From Streptomyces griseoaurantiacus (lineage in GTDB: Bacteria; Actinomycetota; Actinomycetes; Streptomycetales; Streptomycetaceae), in assembly GCA_014656015.1 (NCBI GenBank), contig BNBP01000011.1, forward strand, positions 1 through 64,000: a stretch of 64,000 bases of DNA, in the 5' to 3' direction. Shown here one piece after another: positions 35,263 through 45,000 of the stretch (its first letter is position 1; the number at the start of each line of letters is the position of its first letter). The notes beneath the pieces were generated by a model. The model saw only the letters and a list, made by a program, of their open reading frames with translations. It searched no databases and was not told where the DNA came from. A program made the translations under genes and the position numbers.

Positions 35263-36527
35263 GCCGCCGGGTCGCGGTCACCGGCATAGGCGTCGTCGCC
35301 CCCGGCGGGATCGGGGTCCCGGCCTTCTGGGACCTGCTGTCGGCCGGGCGCACGGCCACTCGGGGCATCACCTTCTTCGACCCGAGCGGCCTGCGGTCCC
35401 GGATCGCCGCCGAGTGCGACTTCGACCCGGCCGCGCACGGTCTGGACCCGCGCACCGTCGAACGCAACGACCGCTACGTGCAGTTCGCGCTGGCGGCGGG
35501 CGCGGAGGCGGTGCGGGACGCGGGCCTGGACGGGCCGCCGGACGATCCGTGGCGCTTCGGCGTGAGCCTGGGCACCGCGGTGGGCGGCACCACCCGGCTG
35601 GAGCACGACTACGTGCTGGTCAGCGAGAAGGGTGCCCGCTGGGAGGTCGACCACCAGCGGGCCGAACCGCATCTGCACCGTGCCTTCGCGCCCAGCACGC
35701 TGGCCTCCGCGGTGGCCGAGGTGTTCGGGGCGCGGGGCCCGGTGCAGACCGTGTCGACGGGCTGCACCTCCGGCCTGGACGCGGTGGGCTACGCGGTCCA
35801 GGCGATAGCCGAGGGCAGGATGGACGCCTGCCTGGCAGGCGCCTCCGACTCGCCCATCTCCCCCATCACGATGGCCTGCTTCGACGCCATCAAGGCCACC
35901 TCCCCGAACAACGAGGACCCGGCGCACGCCTCCCGTCCCTTCGACGCCGACCGCGACGGCTTCGTGATGGGCGAGGGCTGCGCGGTGCTGGTCCTGGAGG
36001 AGCTGGAGTCGGCCAGGGCGCGCGGGGCGGAGGTGTACTGCGAGATCTCCGGATACGCCACCTACGGCAACGCCTACCACATGACGGGCCTGACCAAGGA
36101 GGGCCTGGAGATGTCGCGGGCCATCGACACCGCGATGGCCCAGGCCCGGCTGGCCCCGGAGGACATCGACTACGTCAACGCGCACGGCTCGGGCACCAAG
36201 CAGAACGACCGGCACGAGACCGCCGCGGTCAAGCGCTCCCTGGGCGCGCACGCGTACGCCACCCCGATGAGCTCCATCAAGTCGATGGTGGGCCACTCCC
36301 TGGGCGCGATCGGCTCGATCGAGGTCGCCGCCTGCGTGCTGGCCATGGCCCATCAGGTGGTGCCGCCCACCGCGAACTACACCACCCCGGACCCCGAGTG
36401 CGACCTGGACTACGTGCCGCGCGAGGCCCGCGAGCGGCGGCTGCGCGGGGTGCTGTCCGTCGGCAGCGGCTTCGGCGGTTTCCAGTCCGCGGTCGTACTG
36501 ACCCGACCGACCGGGAGGACACCATGA
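35259..36527 (+). CDS. whiE-ORFIII: Type II PKS ketosynthase alpha (WhiE ORFIII)
   Basis: Catalytic half of the minimal PKS, 422 aa; it condenses malonyl units on the ACP. The active-site Cys is residue 169 in [12 protein letters not shown], and the catalytic histidines are His309 ([12 protein letters not shown]) and His346 ([10 protein letters not shown]). It overlaps the cupin gene at its start and the chain-length factor at its end (ATGA, 36524-36527), so equal synthesis of the heterodimer is expected. Confidence 0.96.
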   Translation: MSRRVAVTGIGVVAPGGIGVPAFWDLLSAGRTATRGITFFDPSGLRSRIAAECDFDPAAHGLDPRTVERNDRYVQFALAAGAEAVRDAGLDGPPDDPWRFGVSLGTAVGGTTRLEHDYVLVSEKGARWEVDHQRAEPHLHRAFAPSTLASAVAEVFGARGPVQTVSTGCTSGLDAVGYAVQAIAEGRMDACLAGASDSPISPITMACFDAIKATSPNNEDPAHASRPFDADRDGFVMGEGCAVLVLEELESARARGAEVYCEISGYATYGNAYHMTGLTKEGLEMSRAIDTAMAQARLAPEDIDYVNAHGSGTKQNDRHETAAVKRSLGAHAYATPMSSIKSMVGHSLGAIGSIEVAACVLAMAHQVVPPTANYTTPDPECDLDYVPREARERRLRGVLSVGSGFGGFQSAVVLTRPTGRTP

Positions 36528-37774
36528 CAGCAGGCGAGAAGCGGCGCGCCGTCGTCACCGGCATCGGCGTCGTCGCGCCCACGGGCGTCGGTGTCGAGGC
36601 CTACTGGAAGGCGACGGCCGAGGGCGTCACCGCGCTCGGTCCCATCACCCGGGAGGGCTGCGGGCACTTCCCGATGCGGGTGGCCGGCGAGGTCCGCGGC
36701 TTCGACCCGCAGGCCATGGTCGAGGACACCTTCCTGGTGCAGACCGACCGGTTCAGCCACTTCGCGATGGCGGCAGCCCAGATGGCCCTGGCCGACGCCC
36801 GGCTGGGCCGCGGCGATCTCACCGACCCGTTCTCCGTGGGTGTGGTCACCGCGGCCGGCTCCGGCGGCGGCGAGTTCGGCCAGCGGGAGCTGCAGAAGCT
36901 GTGGGCCAACGGGCCCAAGCACGTGGGCCCGTACCAGTCGATCGCCTGGTTCTACGCGGCCAGCACCGGCCAGATCTCCATCCGCGGCGGCTTCAAGGGC
37001 CCCTGCGGGGTCGTCGCGAGCGACGAGGCGGGCGGTCTGGACGCGCTGGCGCACGGCGACCGGGAGGTGCGCCGGGGCACCGACACGCTGGTGGTCGGGG
37101 CGGCCGAGGCGCCGCTCGCCCCGTACTCGATGGCCTGCCAGCTCGGGTACGCCGAGCTGAGCCGGGAGAGCGAACCCGACCGCGCCTACCGGCCGTTCAC
37201 GCCGTCCGCCTGTGGTTTCGTGCCCGCCGAGGGCGGTGCGGTGCTGCTCCTGGAGGAGGCGGGCACCGCCCGGGCGCGCGGCGCGGACCTGCGGGCGACG
37301 GTCGCCGGGCACGCGGCCACCTTCACCGGGGCCTCCCAGTGGGAGAAGTCCCGCGAGGGGCTCGCGCACGCCATCGAGGGCGCGCTCGCGCAGGCGGGCT
37401 GCCGCCCCGGAGACGTGGACGTGGTCTTCGCCGACGCGCTCGGCACCCCCGAGGCGGACCGGGCGGAGGCGCTGGCGCTGGCCGACGCCCTCGGCCCGCA
37501 CGCCCGCCGGGTGCCGGTGACCGCGCCCAAGACGGGCACCGGACGGGCCTACTGCGGCTCGGCGGTGCTGGACGCGGCGGCGGCCGTGCTCGCCATGGAG
37601 CACGGTCTGGTGCCGCCCACCCCGAACGTCTTCGACGTCTGCCACGACCTGGACCTCGTCGCCGGCCGTGCCCGGCCGGCCGAGCTGCGCACCGCGCTGG
37701 TGCTCAGCCGCGGACTGATGGGGTCCAACTCGGCGCTCGTGCTGCGGCACGGCGCCACCGGTTCCGACGAGTGA
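36524..37774 (+). CDS. whiE-ORFIV: Type II PKS chain length factor, ketosynthase beta (WhiE ORFIV)
   Basis: Partner of the ketosynthase, 416 aa, sets polyketide chain length. As in all KS-beta proteins the active-site Cys is replaced: the site reads [13 protein letters not shown] with Glu168 at the Cys position, where many chain length factors have Gln. The remaining fold is intact ([35 protein letters not shown]). Whole-cluster similarity to whiE predicts a long (C24-like) chain, an inference. Confidence 0.95.
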   Translation: MTAGEKRRAVVTGIGVVAPTGVGVEAYWKATAEGVTALGPITREGCGHFPMRVAGEVRGFDPQAMVEDTFLVQTDRFSHFAMAAAQMALADARLGRGDLTDPFSVGVVTAAGSGGGEFGQRELQKLWANGPKHVGPYQSIAWFYAASTGQISIRGGFKGPCGVVASDEAGGLDALAHGDREVRRGTDTLVVGAAEAPLAPYSMACQLGYAELSRESEPDRAYRPFTPSACGFVPAEGGAVLLLEEAGTARARGADLRATVAGHAATFTGASQWEKSREGLAHAIEGALAQAGCRPGDVDVVFADALGTPEADRAEALALADALGPHARRVPVTAPKTGTGRAYCGSAVLDAAAAVLAMEHGLVPPTPNVFDVCHDLDLVAGRARPAELRTALVLSRGLMGSNSALVLRHGATGSDE

Positions 37775-37788
37775 AGGAGCGAGACAGC

Positions 37789-38539
<751 letters not shown>

Positions 38540-38576
38540 GCCGGACGAGGAACCCGGAGAACGGAAGAGGAACCCT

Positions 38577-38939
38577 GTGCATCACACGATGATCGTCGCG
38601 AGGATGAAGCCGGGCGCGGGCCCGGACATCGCCAAGGTCTTCGCCGAGTCCGACCGGGGCGAACTGCCGCACCTGGTGGGCGTGAAGAGCCGCAGCCTGT
38701 TCCAGTTCGGTGACGTGTACCTGCACCTCATCGAGAGCGAGCAGGACCCGGGCCCGGCCATCGCCCGGCTCGCCGAGCACCCGGAGTTCCGGGGGATCAG
38801 CGAGCGCCTGGAGGCGTACGTCATGCCGTACGACCCCCAGACGTGGCGCGGCCCGAAGGACGCGATGGCCCAGCGGTTCTACCACTGGGACCGTGACGCC
38901 GAGCGGGACGGCGCGCCCGCCGCCACCGGACGCGGCTGA
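38577..38939 (+). CDS. whiE-ORFVII: TcmI-family polyketide cyclase (WhiE ORFVII)
   Basis: Dimeric alpha-beta barrel cyclase of 120 aa (ferredoxin-like fold, TcmI family), closing a later ring. Recognisable segments are HHTMIVARMKPGAGPDIAKVF and LAEHPEFRGISERLEAYVMPYDP with TWRGPKDAMAQRFYHW at the C-terminus. The GTG at 38577 is preferred because AAGAGGAA lies just upstream; the longer frame overlaps ORFVI. It is the last gene of the pigment operon, followed by a strong terminator. Confidence 0.93.
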   Translation: MHHTMIVARMKPGAGPDIAKVFAESDRGELPHLVGVKSRSLFQFGDVYLHLIESEQDPGPAIARLAEHPEFRGISERLEAYVMPYDPQTWRGPKDAMAQRFYHWDRDAERDGAPAATGRG

Positions 38940-38958
38940 CGCGCCCGCGCCGCACGAA

Positions 38959-38998
38959 GCCGCCGGCCCCCGCCTTCGCAGAGGCGGGGGCCGGCGGC
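38959..38998. terminator. Strong bidirectional terminator at end of pigment operon
   Basis: Perfect 17-bp stem (38959-38975 with 38982-38998) and a 6-nt loop between the convergent cyclase and O-methyltransferase genes. One of the strongest hairpins in the window. Confidence 0.85.
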
Positions 38999-39020
38999 AT
39001 GTCGGGTTCAGCCTCCCGGA

Positions 39021-40097
39021 TCACTCCGGGACGCGGCACTCGAAGGCGTGCAGGTAGGGGTTGATCCGGCGGACGGTGTCGATGACGAGGCCCGCCGCGT
39101 CCAGCCGCTCGCTGAGGCTGCGCTCGGTGTGCTTGGCGCCGCCCACGTTGAGCAGGAGCAGCAGGTCCATGGCGCTGGTGAAGGGCATGGACGGGGTGTC
39201 GTCGACGAGGTTCTCGATCGCCACCACGCGGGCGCCGGGGCGGGCCGCGGCGCGGATGTTGGCCAGGGCGCGGCGGGTGCTGTCGTCGTCCCACTCCAGG
39301 ACGTTCTTGATGACGTACACGTCGGCGTGGACGGGGATGTCCTCGCGGCAGTCGCCGCCCACGGTGCGGGCCCGGCCGGCGAGCGCGCCGCCGGGAAGCA
39401 GCCGGGCGTCGGCGTGCTCCACCACCTTGGGCAGGTCCATGAGCACACCCCGGACGTCCGGGTACTTCTCCAGCAGGCTGGCCAGGACGTGGCCCTGGCC
39501 GCCGCCGATGTCGACGACCGACTCGGCGCCGGTGAGGTCGAGGGCGGCCGCCACGTCGCGCGCGGACTGCTCGCTGGAGCGGGTCATGGCGCGGTTGAAG
39601 ACGGCGGCGGAGGCGGGCGCGTCCTCGTTGAGGTACTGGAAGAAGCCCTTTCCGTAGAGGCCCTCGACGACGTTGCCCCCTGTGCGGACGGCCTCGTCGA
39701 GCAGGGGCCACACTTCCCAGGTCCAGGGCTCGGTGCACCACAGGACGACGTCCTTGAGGCTGTGCTCCTCGTCCTCGCGCAGCAGCCGCGAGAGCTCGGT
39801 GTGGGCGAAGGTGCCGTCGACGCGTTCGGTGAAGACGCCCTGGCAGGCCAGGGCGCGCAGCAGCCGCCGCAGCGGTCCCGGCTCGGCCCCGACCGAGCGG
39901 GCCAGTTCCTCGGCGGTGGCGGGGGCGCTGCCGAGCGCGTCGGCCACGCCGACCCGGGCGGCGGCGCGCAGGGCGGCCCAGCGGGCGGCGGCGAAGGCGA
40001 GGCCGCGCAGCAGCATGGGGGCGGGGGTCCCGGCAGCCGCCGTCTCCTCGCCGGTGGCCGCGGCGGGTGCCGGGGAACCGGTCTCGACGGTGGTCAT
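39021..40097 (-). CDS. SAM-dependent O-methyltransferase
   Basis: Plant-type small-molecule O-methyltransferase of 358 aa. An N-terminal dimerisation domain (residues about 27-120) precedes the Rossmann methyltransferase domain, with the SAM loop VVDIGGGQG at 194-202 and MDLPKVVEHADARL following. Similar enzymes (TcmN C-terminal part, TcmO, and carminomycin methyltransferases) act on aromatic polyketides, so methylation of the spore pigment is plausible. The ATG at 40097 overlaps the stop of the upstream beta-helix gene by 4 nt, showing translational coupling. It converges on the pigment operon. Confidence 0.9.
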   Translation of the reverse strand: MTTVETGSPAPAAATGEETAAAGTPAPMLLRGLAFAAARWAALRAAARVGVADALGSAPATAEELARSVGAEPGPLRRLLRALACQGVFTERVDGTFAHTELSRLLREDEEHSLKDVVLWCTEPWTWEVWPLLDEAVRTGGNVVEGLYGKGFFQYLNEDAPASAAVFNRAMTRSSEQSARDVAAALDLTGAESVVDIGGGQGHVLASLLEKYPDVRGVLMDLPKVVEHADARLLPGGALAGRARTVGGDCREDIPVHADVYVIKNVLEWDDDSTRRALANIRAAARPGARVVAIENLVDDTPSMPFTSAMDLLLLLNVGGAKHTERSLSERLDAAGLVIDTVRRINPYLHAFECRVPE

Positions 40098-41209
40098 CGG
40101 CGGCCTCCCGCCGGGGCGGCGGCGGGCAGGGTGCGGTTGCCGCACAGGGCGGCGGGCTCGGAGGTGCCGCAGGTGTTGCCCTGGAAGGTGTTGGTCTTGG
40201 CGGTGTCGCGGTCGGCGAGGTCGGCGGGGCCGTTGTCCTGGAGGGTGTTGTCCTGGATCGTGTTGTTCTCGTTGAGGGCGCCCACGAAGCTCTTGAACAG
40301 CACGATGCCGCCGGACATCGGGGTGGTGCCCTTGTTGTCCTCGACGGTGTTGCGGACGACGGTGACCTTCTCGGCGCCGGTGAGGACGATGCCGGCGCCC
40401 TGGATGGCGGGCAGTCGCGAGTTGGCGGCGCAGAACTTGTTGTTGTGGTGGACGTGGTTGAGGCGGACGGTGATGTCGCCGACGCGGGGCTTGTTCTCGT
40501 CGCCGACGACCATCACGCCGGCGCAGTTGGCGGTGATGTCGTTGGCCTCGACCCTCACCTCGCGCAGCCGGCGCACGGTGACTCCGATGCGGTTGTCGAC
40601 GAGGTCGTTGCCGCGGACCAGGGTGCCGTCGGTGTCGGTGGCGCCGGCCTCGGTGTCCACGGTGTTGGCGAGGAAGATCCCGGCGTCGCCGTTGGCGCGG
40701 GCGGTGTTGTTGATGAGGCGGCCCTCGGTGGAGCGTTCCTGGGCGATGCCCCAGGTGCCGTTCTTCTCGGCCATCACGTGGTGCACGACCAGTTCGTCGG
40801 TCCGGCTGGCCCAGACACCGTTCTTCTTGAAGCCGCGTACCGTCAGGTTGCTGATGCGGACGCCCTTGAGCGGGTGGGCTGCGGTGCCCTCGACGCAGAT
40901 GCCGTTGCCGGCGGCGGCGCAGGCGTCGGCCTTGCGCGCCTTGGTGGTCGCGGGGACCAGGACGGTGCGGTCGCCGGCGCCGCGCACGGTGACACCGGAC
41001 TTCTTGACCTGGATGCTCTCCCGGTAGGTGCCGGGGCCGAGGTACACGGTGTCACCGGGCCGGGCGGCGTCGAGGGCCCGCTGGACGGACTCCCCCGCGT
41101 CCACTTTGAGGACGGTCCCGGCGGCGTGGGCCTGTGGCACCCAGGCGAGGCCGAGGACGGCGGAGGTGGCGGCGGACAGCGCGAGGGCACGCAGTTGAGG
41201 TTTCGTCAT
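40094..41209 (-). CDS. Secreted right-handed parallel beta-helix repeat protein
   Basis: Exported protein of 371 aa. Signal peptide MTKPQLRALALSAATSAVLG ends at AHA-AG. Then a DUF1565/pectate-lyase-like start (VQRALDAARPGDTVYLGPGTYRESIQV) is followed by PbH1 repeats, each with hydrophobic turns such as ISNLTVRGFKKNGVWA, INNTARANGDAGIFL and VRNTVEDNKGTTPMSGGIVL. Such folds bind or cleave polysaccharides. Cysteines in the C-terminal CGTSEPAALCGN may form a disulfide. It is the first gene of a two-gene unit with the O-methyltransferase (4-nt overlap), next to the pigment locus; a role in the spore envelope is speculation. Confidence 0.88.
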   Translation of the reverse strand: MTKPQLRALALSAATSAVLGLAWVPQAHAAGTVLKVDAGESVQRALDAARPGDTVYLGPGTYRESIQVKKSGVTVRGAGDRTVLVPATTKARKADACAAAGNGICVEGTAAHPLKGVRISNLTVRGFKKNGVWASRTDELVVHHVMAEKNGTWGIAQERSTEGRLINNTARANGDAGIFLANTVDTEAGATDTDGTLVRGNDLVDNRIGVTVRRLREVRVEANDITANCAGVMVVGDENKPRVGDITVRLNHVHHNNKFCAANSRLPAIQGAGIVLTGAEKVTVVRNTVEDNKGTTPMSGGIVLFKSFVGALNENNTIQDNTLQDNGPADLADRDTAKTNTFQGNTCGTSEPAALCGNRTLPAAAPAGGRR

Positions 41210-41334
41210 ACGAAGAAGTTATGGTCGGTATGACCCATTTCGCCATATAGACGCGCGTTCGTGTCACCTCTGCGTGCCCTGTTCGCTACATTCTGTTATA
41301 TGTGCTGGTCGGGGCGTATGCCTACCGCTCGGGC

Positions 41335-41814
41335 CTACCGGTCCTCCGGGAGGGCCGTGTCGTCCTCGATGGTGTGCATCGCCGCCTCCTCGGCCCCCGC
41401 CGCGCCGGCGTCGATGCCCTCGTCCTCGGCGACCAGCTCCTTCGTGGTGTCGGAGTGGGCGCCCTGGTCGGGGGCGACGAGACGGCCGGAGCGGGCGTCA
41501 CCCGCCTCGGGGTCGACGGGCTCGCCGTCGGTGTCGGAGGCGTCGCCGATGCCGTCACCGGGGGCGGCCTCGACGTCCGGGACCTCCTGGGACAGGCGCT
41601 CGTCGAGCGTCTCCCCCTCGTGCTGCTCGGCGGCGGTCGTGCCGGTCTTGGTCACGCCGAGGGGCTTCTCGGGGGGCGAGTAGCCCTCGTCGAGCGCGTC
41701 GTCGTACGTGCGTTCGCCGACGGCGTCCTGCATGTCCAGGGGTGCGGCGTCCTCCTGCTCCTCGTTGGTGCCGGTGGGCTGGTAGACGTCGTCTCCCATG
41801 CGGTCGGCGGCCAT
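41335..41814 (-). CDS. DUF5709 domain-containing protein
   Basis: Acidic, presumably disordered protein of 159 aa beginning MAADRMGDDVYQPTGTNEEQ. It shows the actinobacterial DUF5709 pattern: DALDEGYSPPEKPLGVTKTGTTAAEQ then GETLDERLSQEVPD and an acidic C-terminus. GGAGGG precedes the ATG at 41814; longer upstream frames have no supporting features. Function unknown. It is followed downstream by the beta-helix promoter. Confidence 0.8.
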   Translation of the reverse strand: MAADRMGDDVYQPTGTNEEQEDAAPLDMQDAVGERTYDDALDEGYSPPEKPLGVTKTGTTAAEQHEGETLDERLSQEVPDVEAAPGDGIGDASDTDGEPVDPEAGDARSGRLVAPDQGAHSDTTKELVAEDEGIDAGAAGAEEAAMHTIEDDTALPEDR

Positions 41815-41974
41815 CGGGGCCCTCCTCTCCGGGGTGTTTCGTACGGTTCGCGCGGGTCGCTGTGACCCGTGTTTCCGTGATCGAGGACGGTAACCCTCCG
41901 GGGGCGGCGCGACCTCCCGCCACCCCCGGTCCCCGCACCCCGGACAGCACCCCCGGGCCCCCTCGGGCCCGCGG

Positions 41975-42748
41975 TCAGGCGTTCGGATCGAAGGGCACCC
42001 CCGCGGGGAGCGCCTTCCGCAGGTGGGAGACGAAACTGTCGTCCCGCAGGCCGAAGTGCGCACTGCCGAAGTCGGCCGCCACGAGCTTCTCGCGCAGCCC
42101 GGGCGGATAGCCGTTCCACCCGACGAGCGGCGGGTACTGCCAGGTGTGGCGGTGGTTCTCCGGCGGCTCGTCGTTGGCCGTGGCCGGGCGGAAGCAGTGG
42201 GTGCCGATGCCGTCCTTGTGGTAGACGACCTTCGGATGCGTGCCCTCCCAGCGCATCCGGTCGGCGGAGTGGATGTCGAAGTTCCCGTGCGCGGAGGTCG
42301 CCACGTACTTCGCCTCGCCCTCGTGCACCCACACCACCACGTGCTCCCAGTCGTGCCGGTGCCCGCCGAGTTCGATGCCGGGGAGTGCCTGGTCCTTCTC
42401 GAAGTAGCTGCCGTAGAGGATCGCGCACCAGCCGTTGTCGCACTTCTCGCGGGAGTACCCGTTGGTGTTCTCCAGGTCGGAGGCGTCCCGGCAGTTCCCG
42501 TTCAGGGCGCCCGTCGGCTTCAGGCCGGGATTGAGGGTGCCGTCGGGTCCGATGGCGGGGGTGGCGTAGCAGCCGTCGGTGTCGTAGTCGTAGGCCGGCT
42601 GGAAGGTCAGCTCCAGGGCGTCCGCGTTGGTGGGGAGCGCGGGTGGCGGGGCGGCGAAGGCGAGGCCGGAGGCCGCCACGACGAGCGTGACGGCGGCGCC
42701 GAGGGTGAGGCTTGCTCTGCGGATCCGGGTGCGCGAGCGGGTCTTCAC
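41975..42748 (-). CDS. NPP1 family necrosis-inducing-like secreted protein
   Basis: Exported protein of 257 aa of the NLP/NPP1 family, first known as plant-necrosis toxins. The hallmark heptapeptide GHRHDWE is intact at residues 129-135; a signal peptide ends near FAAPPPA (residue 33), and four cysteines (about 60, 86, 103, 108) suggest two disulfides. Start is GTG 42748 with AGGAGGAC 5 nt upstream. Streptomycete members are common in soil saprophytes and their activity there is uncertain. It is divergent from sthA. Confidence 0.9.
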   Translation of the reverse strand: MKTRSRTRIRRASLTLGAAVTLVVAASGLAFAAPPPALPTNADALELTFQPAYDYDTDGCYATPAIGPDGTLNPGLKPTGALNGNCRDASDLENTNGYSREKCDNGWCAILYGSYFEKDQALPGIELGGHRHDWEHVVVWVHEGEAKYVATSAHGNFDIHSADRMRWEGTHPKVVYHKDGIGTHCFRPATANDEPPENHRHTWQYPPLVGWNGYPPGLREKLVAADFGSAHFGLRDDSFVSHLRKALPAGVPFDPNA

Positions 42749-42921
42749 GTGTCCTCCTGACAGCCACGGGCCACTGGGTGGCGGGGGGCGACGACGGGGG
42801 TGCGGGGTGCACGGCATGGATTGACATGCCCAAGTCACCCTCCTCGTACGCGCGGAACGGGACACGGGGGCTTGGCGCCCACCCCTTTCCGGGAGTTGGT
42901 CCCGGCTGACAGACTTCGGAG

Positions 42922-44325
42922 GTGTTCGACTACGACATGATCGTCATCGGATCCGGCCCCGGCGGGCAGAAGGCCGCGATCGCCGCGGCCAAGCTCGGCC
43001 GCACGGTCGCCGTGATCGACCGTCCCGACCGGCTCGGCGGGGTCTCCCTGCACACCGGCACCATCCCCTCCAAGACCCTCCGCGAGGCCGTCCTCTACCT
43101 CACCGGCCTCACCCAGCGCGATCTGTACGGCCAGAGCTACCGGCTCAAGGAGAACATCACCGTCACCGACCTCACCGCCCGCACCGAGCACGTCGTGGGC
43201 CGCGAAGTCGACGTCATCCGCAGCCAGTTGTCCCGCAACCACGTCGCCCTGCTGGCCGGCACCGCCCGGTTCGAGGACGAGCACACCCTCGTCCTGGAGG
43301 AACCCGAGGGCGAGGGGCGCACGCTCACCGCCGAGCACATCGTCATCGCCACCGGCACCCGCCCGGCCCGCCCCTCCACCGTCGAGTTCGACGGCAGGAC
43401 GATCCTCGACTCCGACAACGTGCTGCACCTGGAACGGGTGCCGCGCTCCATGGTCATCGTCGGCGCCGGTGTGATCGGCATGGAGTACGCCTCCATGTTC
43501 GCCGCGCTCGGCAGCAAGGTCACCGTCGTCGAACAGCGGCCCGGGATGCTCGACTTCTGCGACGCGGAGGTCGTGGAGTCGCTCAAGTACCACCTGCGCG
43601 ACCTCGCGGTCACCTTCCGCTTCGGGGAGACCGTCAGCGCGGTCGAACGGCACACCAACGGCACGCTCACGGTGCTGGCGAGCGGCAAGAAGATCCCGGC
43701 CGACGCGGTCATGTACTCCGCCGGCCGGCAGGGCCTGACCGACGGGCTGGCCCTGGAGAAGGCGGGGCTCGGCGCCGACAAGCGCGGCCGGATCGCCGTC
43801 GACGAGCACTACCGCACCTCGGTCCCGCACATCTACGCGGTCGGGGACGTGATCGGTTTCCCCGCGCTCGCGGCGACCTCCATGGAGCAGGGCCGGGCGG
43901 CGGCCTACCACGCCTGCGGGGAACCGGTGCACCCGATGCACGACCTCCAGCCCATCGGCATCTACACGATCCCCGAGATCAGCTTCATCGGCCGCACCGA
44001 GGCCCAACTCACCGAGGAGTGCGTGCCCTTCGAGGTGGGGATGTCCCGCTACCGCGAACTGGCCCGCGGGCAGATCATCGGCGACTCGCACGGGATGCTG
44101 AAGCTGCTCGTCTCCCCGCAGGACCGCAAGCTGCTCGGGGTGCACTGCTTCGGCACCGGCGCGACCGAACTCATCCACATCGGGCAGACGGTGATGGGCT
44201 GCGGCGGCACGGTGGACTACCTCGTCGACGCGGTCTTCAACTATCCGACGCTCGCCGAGTCGTACAAGGTGGCCGCGCTGGACGCGACCAACCGGATACG
44301 CCAGATCGACCGTCTGGGCGGCTGA
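42922..44325 (+). CDS. sthA: Si-specific NAD(P)+ transhydrogenase (soluble)
   Basis: Cytoplasmic flavoprotein of 467 aa that exchanges electrons between NADPH and NAD+. FAD motif [24 protein letters not shown] motif [21 protein letters not shown] and the dimerisation domain are clear. The redox-active Cys pair of related dihydrolipoamide dehydrogenases is replaced ([19 protein letters not shown]), the diagnostic feature of SthA. GTG start at 42922 with GGAG immediately upstream, possibly nearly leaderless. Confidence 0.93.
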   Translation: MFDYDMIVIGSGPGGQKAAIAAAKLGRTVAVIDRPDRLGGVSLHTGTIPSKTLREAVLYLTGLTQRDLYGQSYRLKENITVTDLTARTEHVVGREVDVIRSQLSRNHVALLAGTARFEDEHTLVLEEPEGEGRTLTAEHIVIATGTRPARPSTVEFDGRTILDSDNVLHLERVPRSMVIVGAGVIGMEYASMFAALGSKVTVVEQRPGMLDFCDAEVVESLKYHLRDLAVTFRFGETVSAVERHTNGTLTVLASGKKIPADAVMYSAGRQGLTDGLALEKAGLGADKRGRIAVDEHYRTSVPHIYAVGDVIGFPALAATSMEQGRAAAYHACGEPVHPMHDLQPIGIYTIPEISFIGRTEAQLTEECVPFEVGMSRYRELARGQIIGDSHGMLKLLVSPQDRKLLGVHCFGTGATELIHIGQTVMGCGGTVDYLVDAVFNYPTLAESYKVAALDATNRIRQIDRLGG

Positions 44326-44367
44326 GGCCCGCCGGCCCGAACGGCGCGGGCGGCCCGGGGCCCGGAA

Positions 44368-44395
44368 GTGGGTGCGGCCCGGCCGCCGCACCCAC
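44368..44395 (+). terminator. Terminator of sthA
   Basis: Perfect 11-bp stem (44368-44378 with 44385-44395) with a 6-nt loop, 43 nt after the sthA stop. Confidence 0.7.
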
Positions 44396-44656
44396 CGCCC
44401 GCCCCCACTCCCCTACTCCCCCACTCCGGTCCGCTCCGCGCACGGGCCCACCGGGCCGTCCGGACGCCGACGGGCGGCCGAGGGATGCCCTCCTCCCGAC
44501 GTGAGACTCGCCACAGTGGGGTCCGTACCGCCCAATCCGCACAGCCCACCCCGGACCGTCCGAAAATGGTGCCCCGACCCACGTCCCGAGGGTGCTCCGG
44601 GAACGCCTCGGAGGCCTCTCGGGTCCCCTCGGCACGAGTCCCGCCTCAACTGCCCC

Positions 44657-44684
44657 AATGGTTACAGAGGGTGAGGCAACCATT
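44657..44684. promoter_or_regulatory. Inverted repeat upstream of RiPP precursor gene
   Basis: AATGGTT and AACCATT are perfect 7-bp arms separated by 14 nt, located about 110 nt upstream of the precursor start in a locally less GC-rich stretch. A regulator binding site is possible; no regulator gene is adjacent. Confidence 0.4.
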
Positions 44685-44793
44685 CACTCGTTCGATTCGT
44701 ATATCCGGGTGGAAGCGGCGCGGGCCCTCGGTCACAGGGGGCATCCGGAGCACCACCGACCGCTTCTCCGGAGTTCTCGAGCGAGGAGAAACG

Positions 44794-44985
44794 ATGCAGC
44801 TGTTCGCCCTCAACTATGCCGTCCCTGTGGAAGAGTTCGAGGTCAGCGCTCCGTACACCTACGACTCCGCACTGCAGTTGAACCTCCTGGCCAACGGCCG
44901 CATCGCCGCCCACGACGCGGCGCTGATGCGCGAACTCGGGGCGACCACCTCGACGGCCGGGTCCAAGACCCACTTCGACGACTGA
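44794..44985 (+). CDS. tgmA: ATP-grasp-modified RiPP precursor peptide
   Basis: Precursor of 63 aa. The leader begins MQLFALNYAVPVEEFEVS and contains YTYDSALQLNLLANGRIAAHD, the conserved leader pattern of the ATP-grasp-modified RiPP family known from Streptomyces. The C-terminal core, residues about 48-63, reads LGATTSTAGSKTHFDD, with Thr51, Thr52, Ser53, Thr54, Ser57 and Thr59 as possible hydroxyl donors and Asp62, Asp63 as acceptors. In graspetides the ligase forms ester bonds between Thr/Ser and Asp/Glu side chains. It has a GAGGAGA ribosome site and is followed after 15 nt by the ligase gene. Confidence 0.88.
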   Translation: MQLFALNYAVPVEEFEVSAPYTYDSALQLNLLANGRIAAHDAALMRELGATTSTAGSKTHFDD

Positions 44986-45000
44986 ACACGGGGCGCGACG

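Larger units (their letters stand above)
44326..44793. other. 468-nt gene-free region before RiPP precursor
   Basis: No supported gene; frames here overlap each other on both strands and lack ribosome sites and homology. It starts with the sthA terminator hairpin (44368-44395) and includes an inverted repeat AATGGTT/AACCATT (44657-44684), then an AT-rich stretch with TTCGATTCGTATATCC (about 44690-44706) that may hold the precursor promoter. A GAGGAGA site sits 8 nt before the precursor start. Confidence 0.6.
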
